Part shown: piece by piece, positions 16,355 through 25,539 of the stretch
How positions within the stretch are numbered: the stretch's first letter is position 1
Layout: each line of letters opens with the position of its first letter
Source: JBCBCP01 sp038530575
GTDB lineage: Bacteria > Pseudomonadota > Alphaproteobacteria > Rhodobacterales > Rhodobacteraceae
Assembly: GCA_038530575.1 (NCBI GenBank)
Contig: JBCBCP010000020.1
Location: forward strand, 1 to 51,701
Direction: 5' to 3'
DNA: 51,701 nucleotides
Notes under the pieces: generated by a model
Seen by the model: only the letters and a program-made list of their open reading frames with translations
What the model was told of the DNA's origin: nothing
Database searches by the model: none
Made by a program: the position numbers and the translations under genes

Positions 16355-17056
16355 ATGTTGACCAAAAAGCAACTTGATTTGCTGGAATTCATTCACACTC
16401 GGGTGCAGCGCGATGGCGTTCCACCCTCTTTTGACGAGATGAAAGAAGCGCTTGATCTGCGCTCCAAATCCGGGATCCACCGCTTGATTACCGCTCTGGA
16501 GGAACGTGGCTTTATACGCCGTCTCGCACATCGCGCCCGCGCCATCGAAATCGTCAAACTTCCTGACAGTATGGGCGGCGCTGAAAGCGTGCCGGGCTTT
16601 ACGCCGCGCGTGATCGACGGCGACCGGCCGGATGCACCCAAACCTGCCGCTGCGCTGCAGGTCGACGGTGCGGCCGCCGCAATCCCGCTGGTCGGGCGCA
16701 TCGCCGCCGGTGTGCCGATCGAGGCGCTGCAACAGGGCGGCACATCCGTGTCTGTGCCGGGCGCAATGCTGTCAGGCCAAGGCGACCACTACGCGCTCGA
16801 AGTCAAAGGCGACTCCATGATCGAAGCCGGGATCAACGACGGGGACGTCGTCGTGATCCGAGAGACATCGGTGGCCGAAAACGGCGATATCGTCGTGGCG
16901 CTGGTTGAAGATCAGGAAGCGACTCTCAAGCGCTACATGAAGCGCGGCAGCACAATCGCACTCGAAGCGGCCAATCCAGCATACGAGACGCGGGTCTTTA
17001 CCGATGACAAGGTCAAGGTGCAGGGCAAGCTGGTCGGGCTGATCCGCACCTATTGA
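16355..17056 (+). CDS. lexA: LexA repressor
   Basis: The 233-residue SOS repressor has an N-terminal winged-helix domain (1-70, MLTKKQLDLLEFIHTRVQRDG; PPSFDEMKEAL; SGIHRLITALEERGFI). A linker of about 40 residues follows, then the self-cleaving serine peptidase: cleavage at Ala118-Gly119, nucleophile Ser154 in KGDSMIEAGI and base Lys192 in ATLKRY. RecA-stimulated autocleavage relieves repression of DNA repair genes. The operator in front of the gene supports autoregulation. It is convergent with comEC (51-base gap). Confidence 0.98.
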   Translation: MLTKKQLDLLEFIHTRVQRDGVPPSFDEMKEALDLRSKSGIHRLITALEERGFIRRLAHRARAIEIVKLPDSMGGAESVPGFTPRVIDGDRPDAPKPAAALQVDGAAAAIPLVGRIAAGVPIEALQQGGTSVSVPGAMLSGQGDHYALEVKGDSMIEAGINDGDVVVIRETSVAENGDIVVALVEDQEATLKRYMKRGSTIALEAANPAYETRVFTDDKVKVQGKLVGLIRTY

Positions 17057-17107
17057 CGTCCTGAAATCAGGGCCAAGGCGTGAGCGCGGGGCGCTGCTCC
17101 GGGCGCG

Positions 17108-19189
17108 CTACTTGCTCCAGGCTGTCCACATCCGGTCCCCTGACACATCCCGCGCCGTGCGTAACGCAAGCCCCTTGTCCGTATGCACCAAGGCGACGGC
17201 GCCCGTCTTGCGCAGCCGCACCGGGTCGAACACGTCGCAGGGCCCGGGCGGCGTGCCGAGGGGCGTATTCGTCACAAGTATCTGCCCAACTTTGCAGGGT
17301 GGCGGCTCTGCCGCGGCACGTTTGCCCGTACCATGCAGCACACGCACCAGCCCGACATCCATACTGTGCCAGCGCGGCGGGGACCCGGCATCCCGCCACC
17401 GCTCTGCAGCGCTGGACTGACTGACACCATCACCGTCATTCTCAAGCCAGTTCTGCGCGACAAAGCCTGCTCCTCTTGCCCGGCTGAGCGCCCTGCCATC
17501 TTGCGTCAGAACACCCACCAGCGCGCCAGTGTCAGCAATCAGGAGCGCCGGACGCTCAGCGACCTGCCACAGGCCGAGGCCCAGCGCAGCAACTATCAGT
17601 CCGGCAAACCGCGGCCGCCCACGCCAAAGCAGACAAAACAGTGCGCCGAGGGTTATCATCGGCAGAACAAACGTCTGGGGACCCGTCACGAACCGCTGCG
17701 CGCCTGGGAGATTGGCGGTGTAGTCTGCAACACCCAGCGTCCACTGCAGACCAAGGCCCATCAACTCCAACCCCACCCAATCAAGCCCAAATGGCGCAAG
17801 CAGAGCCGCCAGCACGGCAGCGGGAATGATCAGCACCCCCATGAGTGGGACGGACAATAGGTTAGCGAGCAGCCCGTAATTCGACACCGTATTGAAATGC
17901 GCGGCGCCCACCGGCGCCGTGGCAAGCCCAGAAATGGCTGAGGCGAGGAAGACGCCAACCAGACCCTGGGCCCAGGCCGGGCCAATCTGGATCTGGCCAT
18001 CACGCATCCAGCCAAAAACCGCGACAAGCGCTGTGGTTGCGGCAAAGGACATTTGAAATCCCGGGCTTAGCAACGCTTCGGGCCGAAGGATGAGCACGAT
18101 AATCGCCGCCATCGCAACTGCGCGCAGACTGAGCGCCCGGCGATCCATCAACAGCGCGATCAAAGCAACGGCCACCATGATAAACGCGCGCTCCGTCGCG
18201 ATATTGCCCCCTGACATCGCAAGATAAAACGCCGCGACACCCAGTGCGGCAACGGCTGCAATCTTTCGGTTGGGCCAGTGCAAAGCCGTATACGGGATCG
18301 CGGCCAATCCGCCCCTCACAACGCCAAAGATGAGCGCAGACAGCAGCCCCATATGCAGCCCGGAAATCGCTAGGAGGTGCGCGGTATTGGACGCGCGCAG
18401 ATCGTCCAGTGCGTCTTGGCTGATGCCGCTGCGGTCACCCGTGGTCACGGCCGCAGCAAACCCGCCGACATCACCGGGTAGGACGGCGCGCACATGCGCT
18501 GAAATCGCCATGCGCACGCGAAACACGATCAAGGACCATCGGCTATCGTCCGGGGGCGCTGCCGTAAGGACAGGCACGCGCGTGTAGCCCACAGCACCAA
18601 GCGATTTGAACCAGGCATGGCGTTGAAAATCAAAACCGCCTGGCTCCACCGGCCCGCCCGGAGGCGACAGGTGGCCGGTGGACATGACACGCGCACCGGG
18701 CACCGGCTGTGGGCCGAGCGCGGCATCCCCGTGCAGCGATATCCGGACCCGCGTTGGGGTCCGCCACGGCACGACGTCGTCCAGCCTCACCTGGTCAAGG
18801 GTAACACGCACCGCGTCCGAGGCGGAGCGATCGAGGGCGACGACTCGGCCTTCGATCGGGCCGTAGTAGCGAAAGCCCAGCACCGGCCCCGCCACGGAGT
18901 GCGCCCGCTGCGCGGCCAGCAGCGCGCCGCACAAGACAAGCACTAGGGCTGCGATGAGTGGACTGAACGCTTCGTTCACCCGCCATGCAAGGCCCGCAAG
19001 GCAAAGACCAAGCCCGGCTGCTGCGGCAATGAGCGTCATCGTCGGTTCGAACTTCAGAGAAAAGTAGAGCCCGATGCCGATGGCAAGGCATACAGGGACC
19101 CATTCGATGAGCCCGCCCCGCTGGACCAGCAAGGCCTCGCGCAGGTGCAGCGCTACCTTCTGCCCGGTGATCATCACGGGGCGTGCCAT
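17108..19189 (-). CDS. comEC: ComEC/Rec2-family DNA-uptake membrane protein
   Basis: The 693-residue protein has N-terminal membrane segments, a soluble OB-like region (about 100-200) and the competence domain with the signature NTAHLLAISGLHMGLLSALIFG. At least eight further membrane segments follow. ComEC carries single-stranded DNA across the inner membrane in natural transformation. The C-terminal metallo-beta-lactamase motif (HxHxDH) is not visible; instead a short soluble tail (LIADTGALVGVLTQDGRALSRARG) remains, as I believe is common in alphaproteobacteria. It is divergent from gltX with only a short gap. Confidence 0.9.
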   Translation of the reverse strand: MARPVMITGQKVALHLREALLVQRGGLIEWVPVCLAIGIGLYFSLKFEPTMTLIAAAAGLGLCLAGLAWRVNEAFSPLIAALVLVLCGALLAAQRAHSVAGPVLGFRYYGPIEGRVVALDRSASDAVRVTLDQVRLDDVVPWRTPTRVRISLHGDAALGPQPVPGARVMSTGHLSPPGGPVEPGGFDFQRHAWFKSLGAVGYTRVPVLTAAPPDDSRWSLIVFRVRMAISAHVRAVLPGDVGGFAAAVTTGDRSGISQDALDDLRASNTAHLLAISGLHMGLLSALIFGVVRGGLAAIPYTALHWPNRKIAAVAALGVAAFYLAMSGGNIATERAFIMVAVALIALLMDRRALSLRAVAMAAIIVLILRPEALLSPGFQMSFAATTALVAVFGWMRDGQIQIGPAWAQGLVGVFLASAISGLATAPVGAAHFNTVSNYGLLANLLSVPLMGVLIIPAAVLAALLAPFGLDWVGLELMGLGLQWTLGVADYTANLPGAQRFVTGPQTFVLPMITLGALFCLLWRGRPRFAGLIVAALGLGLWQVAERPALLIADTGALVGVLTQDGRALSRARGAGFVAQNWLENDGDGVSQSSAAERWRDAGSPPRWHSMDVGLVRVLHGTGKRAAAEPPPCKVGQILVTNTPLGTPPGPCDVFDPVRLRKTGAVALVHTDKGLALRTARDVSGDRMWTAWSK

Positions 19190-19262
19190 GCTTGCTCCTC
19201 TGCCGCCCTCTGGCTATTGGAACGCTACCTCCTTCATGGTTACCCAAAGGTTAATGCGCCAC

Positions 19263-20675
19263 ATGTCCAAGCCTGTCGTCACCCGCTTTGCCCCCTCGCC
19301 CACCGGGTTCCTTCACATCGGCGGCGCGCGCACGGCGCTGTTCAACTGGCTTTATGCGCGCGGGCGCGGCGGCACGTTCCTCTTGCGGATCGAGGACACG
19401 GACCGCGCGCGTTCGACCCCCGAGGCAACGCAAGCGATCCTTGATGGGATGGCGTGGCTGGGGCTTGACCATGATGGCGAGGTCTTCAGCCAGTTCGAAA
19501 ACGCCCACCGCCATGCCGAGGTCGCGCACCAGCTGCTCGCGGACGGCAAGGCCTACAAGTGCTTCTCCACCCAGGAAGAGATCGCCGCCTTCCGCGAGGC
19601 CGCGAAGGCAGACGGCAAAAGCACCCTCTTCCGCTCGCCCTGGCGCGACCGCACGGACCATCCCGATGCGCCCTACGCGATCCGCATCAAGGCGCCGCAG
19701 GACGGGCAGACGGTGATCCGCGATGCCGTGCAAGGCGATGTGACGGTGCAGAACAGCCAGCTTGACGACATGATCCTGCTGCGCTCTGACGGAACGCCCG
19801 TCTACATGCTGGCGGTTGTGGTGGACGATCACGACATGGGCGTCACGCACGTGATCCGCGGCGACGATCACCTCAACAATGCCGCCCGCCAGCAGATGGT
19901 GTATGACGCGATGGGCTGGGACGTGCCGGTCTGGGCCCATATTCCGCTGATCCACGGCCCCGACGGCAAGAAACTGTCGAAACGCCACGGCGCGCTCGGG
20001 GCGCAGGAATACCAGGTCATGGGCTATCCGGCGGCGGGCATGCGCAACTACCTCGCGCGGCTCGGCTGGAGCCACGGCGATGATGAGTTCTTTACCGACG
20101 CGCAGGCGCTGGAGTGGTTCGACCTGCCCGGCATCGGCAAGGCGCCGGCCCGGTTTGACACGAAAAAGCTTGAACACCTGTCGGGCCAGCACATCGCGGC
20201 CGCCGAGGATGCGGCGCTGCAGCAAGAAACACTGGCCTATCTGGCCGCAAGCGGCGCGCCCGCCCTGAGCGACGCGCAACAGGCGGGGCTAATCGCCGCA
20301 ATGCCCTTTGTCAAAGAGCGGTCAAAGACCTTTCCCGAACTCCTTGAAAAGGCTTACTTTACCCTGACCGAACGCCCCATCACGCCCGATGAGAAAGCGG
20401 CCAAGGCGCTTGACCCGGTATCCCGTGGTATACTGAACCAATTGACGCCGCACCTGCAAAGCGGTAACTGGACCCGAGACGCGCTGGAGACGGTTCTGAA
20501 CGACTTCGCAGCGGCGCAGGGGACAAAATTTGGCAAGTTGGCCGGACCCTTGCGTGCAGCGCTTGCGGGGCGGGCTGTAACGCCTTCGGTGTTCGACATG
20601 ATGCTGGTGCTGGGGCGCGACGAGACCCTGGCGCGGCTGAGTGATGCAGCGCAGGGGGATGAGGCCGTGTCATAA
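19263..20675 (+). CDS. gltX: Glutamyl-tRNA synthetase
   Basis: The 470-residue class I synthetase has the HIGH-type motif in RFAPSPTGFLHIGGARTALFNWL, FLLRIEDTDRARS, a zinc-free insertion and the KMSKS-type KKLSKRHG. It charges tRNA-Glu; discrimination between discriminating and non-discriminating forms is not possible by eye. ATG 19263 gives the expected start (MSKPVVTRFAPSPTG); an ATG at 19254 adds three residues and cannot be excluded. The longer upstream open frame has no family resemblance. A TTAC-N7-TTAA sequence overlaps the start region. Confidence 0.96.
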   Translation: MSKPVVTRFAPSPTGFLHIGGARTALFNWLYARGRGGTFLLRIEDTDRARSTPEATQAILDGMAWLGLDHDGEVFSQFENAHRHAEVAHQLLADGKAYKCFSTQEEIAAFREAAKADGKSTLFRSPWRDRTDHPDAPYAIRIKAPQDGQTVIRDAVQGDVTVQNSQLDDMILLRSDGTPVYMLAVVVDDHDMGVTHVIRGDDHLNNAARQQMVYDAMGWDVPVWAHIPLIHGPDGKKLSKRHGALGAQEYQVMGYPAAGMRNYLARLGWSHGDDEFFTDAQALEWFDLPGIGKAPARFDTKKLEHLSGQHIAAAEDAALQQETLAYLAASGAPALSDAQQAGLIAAMPFVKERSKTFPELLEKAYFTLTERPITPDEKAAKALDPVSRGILNQLTPHLQSGNWTRDALETVLNDFAAAQGTKFGKLAGPLRAALAGRAVTPSVFDMMLVLGRDETLARLSDAAQGDEAVS

Positions 20676-20766
20676 ACGGTTAACCTTCCGGGTGCTACGA
20701 AATTGGCCCGGGGCAAGCCGGGCGCCGGACCGGCTTTGCCTGTCTGAACCTTAGGAAGGGACCCGA

Positions 20767-22065
20767 ATGGCCGACGCAAGCAACCGCAGTGCAAAACTCT
20801 CCATCGACGGCAACGAATACGACCTGCCGATCTATTCCGGCACCACCGGCCCCGACGTGATCGACATCCGCAAGCTTTATGCCGAAGCCAAGGTTTTCAC
20901 ATATGACCCCGGCTTCACCTCTACTGCCGCCTGCGACAGCACCATTACCTATATCGACGGGGTCAAGGGCGAGCTGCTGCACCGCGGCTATCCGATCGAC
21001 CAGCTGGCAGGGAAATCTCACTACCTCGAAGTGTGCTACCTGCTGCTCTATGGTGAGCTGCCCTCCGCCGCCGAGCTGGAGACGTTCGAAACAACGATCA
21101 CGCGCCACACGATGCTGCACGAGCAGATGCTCAACTTCTTCCGCGGCTTCCGCCGGGATGCGCACCCGATGGCCATCATGGTGGGCGTCGTCGGCGCAAT
21201 GGCCGCGTTCTACCACGACAGCACCGACATCGCCGATCCGCACCAGCGCGAGATTGCCTCGCACCGCCTGATCGCCAAGATGCCAACCATCGCGGCCTGG
21301 GCCTACAAGTATTCGATCGGCCAGCCCTTCGTCTATCCGCGCAACGATCTGGACTATGCGTCGAACTTCTTGCGCATGTGCTTTGCGGTTCCGGCCGAGG
21401 ATTACGAGGTCAACCCGATCCTGAGCCGCGCAATGGACCGCATCTTTACCCTGCACGCGGACCACGAGCAGAACGCGTCGACCTCGACCGTGCGTCTGGC
21501 CTCGTCCTCGGGCGCGAACCCGTTTGCCTGTATCGCCGCTGGCATTGCCTGCCTCTGGGGTCCGGCCCATGGCGGCGCGAACCAGGCCTGCCTGGAAATG
21601 CTGAAGGAAATCGGCACGCCCGACCGCATCCCCGAGTTCATCGCCCGCGCCAAGGACAAGGACGATCCGTTCCGCCTGATGGGCTTTGGCCACCGCGTCT
21701 ATAAGAACTTCGACCCGCGCGCGACGGTCATGAAGCAGTCCGCGGACGAGGTGCTGGAGCTGCTGGGCGTGGAAAACAACCCGATCCTCGCCACAGCGAA
21801 AGAGCTGGAACAGGCCGCCCTCGCCGATCCGTACTTTGCGGAAAAGAAGCTTTTCCCGAATGTCGACTTCTATTCCGGCATCATCCTCGAGGCGATGGGC
21901 TTTCCGACCTCCATGTTCACGCCGATCTTCGCGCTGTCGCGCACGGTGGGCTGGATTTCCCAATGGAAAGAGATGCTGGACGACCCGCAAGCCAAGATCG
22001 GCCGCCCGCGCCAGCTTTATCTGGGCGAGACCATGCGCGACTATACGGATATTGAGAATCGCTGA
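20767..22065 (+). CDS. gltA: Citrate synthase
   Basis: The 432-residue type II (hexameric, Gram-negative) citrate synthase condenses oxaloacetate and acetyl-CoA. Segments seen: FTYDPGFTSTAACDSTITYIDGVKGELLHRGYPIDQLA, LHADHEQNASTSTVR (catalytic His), CLWGPAHGGANQACL, GFGHRVYKNFDPRA (active His) and FPNVDFYSGI. The AGGAAGGGACCCGA element before the ATG is a strong ribosome binding site. A strong hairpin terminator follows the stop. TTAACC near 20681 resembles a CtrA half-site but is weak evidence. Confidence 0.98.
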   Translation: MADASNRSAKLSIDGNEYDLPIYSGTTGPDVIDIRKLYAEAKVFTYDPGFTSTAACDSTITYIDGVKGELLHRGYPIDQLAGKSHYLEVCYLLLYGELPSAAELETFETTITRHTMLHEQMLNFFRGFRRDAHPMAIMVGVVGAMAAFYHDSTDIADPHQREIASHRLIAKMPTIAAWAYKYSIGQPFVYPRNDLDYASNFLRMCFAVPAEDYEVNPILSRAMDRIFTLHADHEQNASTSTVRLASSSGANPFACIAAGIACLWGPAHGGANQACLEMLKEIGTPDRIPEFIARAKDKDDPFRLMGFGHRVYKNFDPRATVMKQSADEVLELLGVENNPILATAKELEQAALADPYFAEKKLFPNVDFYSGIILEAMGFPTSMFTPIFALSRTVGWISQWKEMLDDPQAKIGRPRQLYLGETMRDYTDIENR

Positions 22066-22084
22066 ACCTGAGCCGGTTCACACC

Positions 22085-22118
22085 AAACGCCGCCCTTCAC
22101 CGGGCGGCGTTTCTGTTT
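22085..22118 (+). terminator. Rho-independent terminator after gltA
   Basis: A stem AAACGCCGCCC (22085-22095) pairs with GGGCGGCGTTT (22102-22112) around a six-base loop, followed by CTGTTTT. It begins about 20 bases after the gltA stop. Confidence 0.8.
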
Positions 22119-22261
22119 TCGCAACACTCTGCCGCCATCCGGGTGATTTTCCCGTTTCGCGCTGCTAGTCCGCTGGTCTGCAAGGCCACGGTTTGACCGT
22201 AATGCACGGCGTCCCTACCCTTTTGACAAGACTGCGTTAATCAAGCCGTGGGGGCCCTGCC

Positions 22262-23182
22262 ATGCTATATCTTGCCTTAATCTTACCGATTGCTCTTGTG
22301 GGCTGGGGGCTGACGGAGCTTTTGTCAGACGATGACGATGGCTCCGAAAGCGACACCATCACCGGCACCGATGCGGCAGACGATCTTGATGGTCTTGGCG
22401 GCAATGACATCATCTCGGGCGGTGGCGGCGATGACAACATCGAAGGCGGCACCGGCGCAGACCGTTTGCTCGGCGAAGACGGCGACGATGTTATCGAGGG
22501 CGAACAGGGAAGCGATACGTTGTCGGGTGGCGCGGGCAACGATTTCATGCAGTCGGGCCGCGCAGATGACGTCGCGACGGGTGGTACCGGCGACGACTGG
22601 ATTGAAGGGAATGCCGGCGACGACCGTGTTGGCGCTGATGACGGCAACGATACGGTCATCGGCGGGCGCGGCGCGGATGAGCTTGCAGGCGGCGCAGGCG
22701 ATGACTTGATCGTGTCCGGCGACGTGGCGGGCACCCCCTTGCGGTTCGAGGACCTAAAAAGCCTGCGCGATGGCGCTGATTTGGCCAGCCTGCTGGGCGT
22801 GAGCGCCGAGACACCGCTGACCATCAGAGATGACGGCGACGCTGACAGCCTTTTTGGTGGTGATGGGGACGACACCCTGATCATCGGCGCAGGAGACACC
22901 GCGCGCGGTGCGGGCGGAACCGACACCTTCGTCGTCATGGAAGATCAAGCGGCGGGCGGTCCAGCCACCATCGAACCGATCGAGGCGGGAGAAACCATCG
23001 CCATCCTCGCCCGTGACGACGGAACCGATCCGGAGATCACGGTGGCAGATGATGGCGAAGATGGTCTGATATCGCTGGACGGGCTGCTTGTGGCTCGGGT
23101 ACAGGGCGGTGCTGGCCTCGCTGCCGAAGATATCGTTCTACTGCCTCCAATCACAGTTGGCGCGGTCGATCCGAATCGCTGA
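22262..23182 (+). CDS. Membrane-anchored RTX (calcium-binding repeat) protein, copy 1
   Basis: The 306-residue acidic protein has one N-terminal membrane segment (about 3-21, LYLALILPIALVGWGLTEL) then a D/E/S-rich linker. RTX nonapeptides of GGxGxDxUx type follow (about 45-150, e.g. LGGNDIISGGGGDDNIEGG). A further RTX motif (GGDGDDTLI) appears near residue 200, and the rest is a beta-rich tail. RTX repeats fold around calcium outside the cytoplasm. There is no secretion-signal region typical of exported RTX toxins, and the N-terminal anchor suggests it stays in the envelope. The next gene is a paralogue. Confidence 0.8.
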   Translation: MLYLALILPIALVGWGLTELLSDDDDGSESDTITGTDAADDLDGLGGNDIISGGGGDDNIEGGTGADRLLGEDGDDVIEGEQGSDTLSGGAGNDFMQSGRADDVATGGTGDDWIEGNAGDDRVGADDGNDTVIGGRGADELAGGAGDDLIVSGDVAGTPLRFEDLKSLRDGADLASLLGVSAETPLTIRDDGDADSLFGGDGDDTLIIGAGDTARGAGGTDTFVVMEDQAAGGPATIEPIEAGETIAILARDDGTDPEITVADDGEDGLISLDGLLVARVQGGAGLAAEDIVLLPPITVGAVDPNR

Positions 23183-23332
23183 TCCGCAATGCGGCGGACT
23201 TGTTCGCGCGGCTTGAACAATACTGCTCACGCAACAGGGACTTACACACGGCAAGCGGTCAATCGACCGCGAAATTTGCCGACCGCAGCAGGCGCGGGTT
23301 AACCAGATATCTGCTTTACGAAGGTTCCTGCC

Positions 23333-24247
23333 ATGCTGTCTGTTTTGTTACCCGTTCTGCTTGTTGGCCTCGGTCTGTCCTCTCTGATCGGGGGCGATGA
23401 TGACACGGCGGGCACAGTCGAGACCGAAACTGAGACTGAGACTGAGACAGGCATTACGGACCGCGGCACCAGCGCGTCAGATTCTCTCGAAGGGGGAAGC
23501 GGCAACGACCTGCTGGACGGACGCGGCGGCAATGATGAACTGTCGGGCAACGATGGCAATGACACCCTGCAAGGCGGCAACGCCTTTGATACGCTCGACG
23601 GAGGCAACGGCGCCGACCTGCTCGAAGGAGGGGCCGGACAAGACGCGCTCTTTGGCGGCGCTGGTGCAGACGAGCTGCAAGGCGGAGACGGGGAAGACGG
23701 TCTGGTCGGCGGCGCGGGCGACGACGTTCTGCGCGGAAACGCAGGCGATGATGGGCTTTACGGCGGGGCTGGCAATGACACGCTCTTCGGCAACGAAGGC
23801 GACGATGTGTTGTACGGTATAGACGTCATCGACGACGCCCTGCTGACACCCGACCAGGTCGTTGGCGTCGTGGCCGAGGAAACCTTTGAAGAGTTCGTAG
23901 ACATCAACGCCGACAACGGGGAGGCCGACACGCTGAATGGCGGGCGCGACGACGACGTCCTGTTGGTCGGCAGCGCGGACACGGCCATCGGCGGTGGCGG
24001 GTCAGATTTCTTTACCTTGGGCGATTGGGTCACCCCGGGCGCGCCTGCGATCATCACGGATTTCGACCCGTCCGAGGACACGATCGTCTACGCGCATCAG
24101 GCAAATCAGCCCCCCGTGCTGAGCTTTGGCGAAGATCAGACGCAAGGCCGGGTTGGCCTTTTTGCTGACGGTCAGCTGGTTGCCTATCTGGACAATGTGG
24201 CGCTTGACGTCCTGGACCTCGATGCCATTGCAGTCGTATCGCTCTAG
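23333..24247 (+). CDS. Membrane-anchored RTX (calcium-binding repeat) protein, copy 2
   Basis: The 304-residue protein has the same plan as the preceding one: a hydrophobic N-terminus (about 2-19, LSVLLPVLLVGLGLSSLI), an acidic linker and RTX nonapeptides (about 50-160, e.g. GGNDELSGNDGNDTLQGG). A late RTX-like motif (GGRDDDVLLVG) leads into a C-terminal domain (DFDPSEDTIVYAHQ). The linker contains a short TE dipeptide run from a hexanucleotide repeat. The bases around the two start codons are alike (CCTGCCATGCT). The stop shares CTAG with the stop of the opposite-strand gene. Confidence 0.8.
   Translation: MLSVLLPVLLVGLGLSSLIGGDDDTAGTVETETETETETGITDRGTSASDSLEGGSGNDLLDGRGGNDELSGNDGNDTLQGGNAFDTLDGGNGADLLEGGAGQDALFGGAGADELQGGDGEDGLVGGAGDDVLRGNAGDDGLYGGAGNDTLFGNEGDDVLYGIDVIDDALLTPDQVVGVVAEETFEEFVDINADNGEADTLNGGRDDDVLLVGSADTAIGGGGSDFFTLGDWVTPGAPAIITDFDPSEDTIVYAHQANQPPVLSFGEDQTQGRVGLFADGQLVAYLDNVALDVLDLDAIAVVSL
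23420..23449 (+). repeat. Short hexanucleotide repeat (GAGACT-like) in RTX gene
   Basis: About five GAGACN/GAAACT units encode alternating Thr-Glu in the linker between the membrane segment and the calcium repeats. In-frame repeats of this sort can change length by slippage without breaking the gene. Confidence 0.6.
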
Positions 24248-25023
24248 CGTCCCTCGAACTGCGCTTTGCGCTTCTCGGTAAACGCCAGAACGCCTTCCTT
24301 GAAGTCTCGGCTGGCCCCGCACTTGCCCTGCTCGGACGCTTCCTGCGCCAGCTGCTCTTCGTAGGTTTGCTCCCACGTGCCGCGGATCACCCGCTTGATC
24401 GCCTGGTAGGCCATGGTGGGGCCGGTGGCCAGCTGCGCCGCGCGGGCGCGCCAGTGGGCCTCGAACTCGGCGTCGGGTATGGCGGCCCAGATCAGGCCCC
24501 AGTCATCGGCCTGCCGCGCGCTGATCTTGTCGGCAAGCAGCGCCGCACCCATCGCCTTGGCCATGCCCATGTTGCGCGGCATCAAATACGACCCACCTGC
24601 ATCAGGAATGAGGCCGATACGCGCAAAAGCCTGGAGGAAATAGGCGCGTTCCGCTGCAATCACGATATCTGCGCTGAGCGCAATATTGGCCCCTGCCCCC
24701 GCAGCCACGCCATTCACCGCTGCAATCGTCGGGACCGGACAATTCACGATCGCCTCCAACATCGGCGTGTATTCGTCGCGCAGGGTGCGTTCGAGGTCGG
24801 CAACGCCGCCCTTGCGATCTCCAAGGTCCTGGCCAGAACAAAACGCACGTTCGCCCGCGCCGGTCAGCACGACGCATTTGCCTTCACGCCCACCCTTGGT
24901 CACAGCTTCTTTGATCTCGGCCCGCATCTGCTGGGTCAGGGCGTTCATCACGTCCGGACGGTTCAACGTGATCAGGGCCACGCCGTCATCGTCAAGTGCG
25001 TAGGTAATGGTGTCGAAGATCAT
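24244..25023 (-). CDS. Enoyl-CoA hydratase/isomerase family protein (PaaG-like)
   Basis: The 259-residue crotonase-fold protein shows the family pattern: VALITLNRPDVMNALTQQM, LTGAGERAFCSGQDL, VNCPVPTIAAVNGVAAGAGANIALSADIVIAAERAYFLQAFARIGLIPDAGGSYLMPRNMG. The SGQDL and late acidic residues resemble PaaG (ring-1,2-epoxyphenylacetyl-CoA isomerase), but no other paa genes are present. It may instead be a general hydratase. ATG 25023 is chosen because GGAGGG precedes it and the frame upstream is not conserved. It lies 70 bases after ccmH and probably shares its transcript. Confidence 0.85.
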   Translation of the reverse strand: MIFDTITYALDDDGVALITLNRPDVMNALTQQMRAEIKEAVTKGGREGKCVVLTGAGERAFCSGQDLGDRKGGVADLERTLRDEYTPMLEAIVNCPVPTIAAVNGVAAGAGANIALSADIVIAAERAYFLQAFARIGLIPDAGGSYLMPRNMGMAKAMGAALLADKISARQADDWGLIWAAIPDAEFEAHWRARAAQLATGPTMAYQAIKRVIRGTWEQTYEEQLAQEASEQGKCGASRDFKEGVLAFTEKRKAQFEGR

Positions 25024-25092
25024 CTGCAGCCCTCCAATTCGGTTGGTCTGCACCTTACCCGGATCACCGGCAGGGCCAAGAGGCCCGCCGCG

Positions 25093-25539
25093 TCACTTGT
25101 CCAGAATGTCCTTCAGCCGCGCCTCTTCTTCAGCGCTTAAGCCTTCCGGGGCCGCCGCCTGCGACCGGCCGCGCACGAACACAAAGGCGATGCCCCCCGC
25201 AATGATCAACATGATCGGCCCTGCCGCCCACAGCAGCCAGTTACCCCCGGTGAGGGTTGGCTGCAGCAGCACGTATTCGCCGTAGCGCGCGACGATATAG
25301 GCTATAACCTCTTCGTCGGTGTCGCCCGCCACCAGCCGTTCGCGTACGAGGATCCGCAAATCACGGGCCAGCGACGCGTTGGATTCATCGATGCTTTCGT
25401 TCTGACAGACAAGACAACGCAGCCCTTTGGACAGCTCGCGTGCCCGCTCTTCGAGTACCGGGTCAGCCAGAATTTCATCCGGCTGCACCGCCCAGAGCGG
25501 CGCGGCGAGCAGCGCAAAGATCAACGCAAGCCGTTTCAT
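25093..25539 (-). CDS. ccmH: Cytochrome c maturation protein CcmH (CycL/Ccl2)
   Basis: The 148-residue protein has a signal peptide (1-18), the thiol motif RCLVCQNESIDESNASLARDLR (Cys42, Cys45) and a C-terminal membrane segment (LLWAAGPIMLIIAGGIAFVFV). It reduces apocytochrome cysteines before heme attachment, on the periplasmic side. Its start overlaps the ccmF stop by four bases. CcmI, which often accompanies it, is not in the window. Confidence 0.95.
   Translation of the reverse strand: MKRLALIFALLAAPLWAVQPDEILADPVLEERARELSKGLRCLVCQNESIDESNASLARDLRILVRERLVAGDTDEEVIAYIVARYGEYVLLQPTLTGGNWLLWAAGPIMLIIAGGIAFVFVRGRSQAAAPEGLSAEEEARLKDILDK

Noticed and set aside
22262..24247. CRISPR-like or DNA-repeat interpretation of the RTX region
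   Set aside because: The repeats are degenerate at the DNA level and encode the known glycine/aspartate nonapeptide; no spacers of constant length exist.
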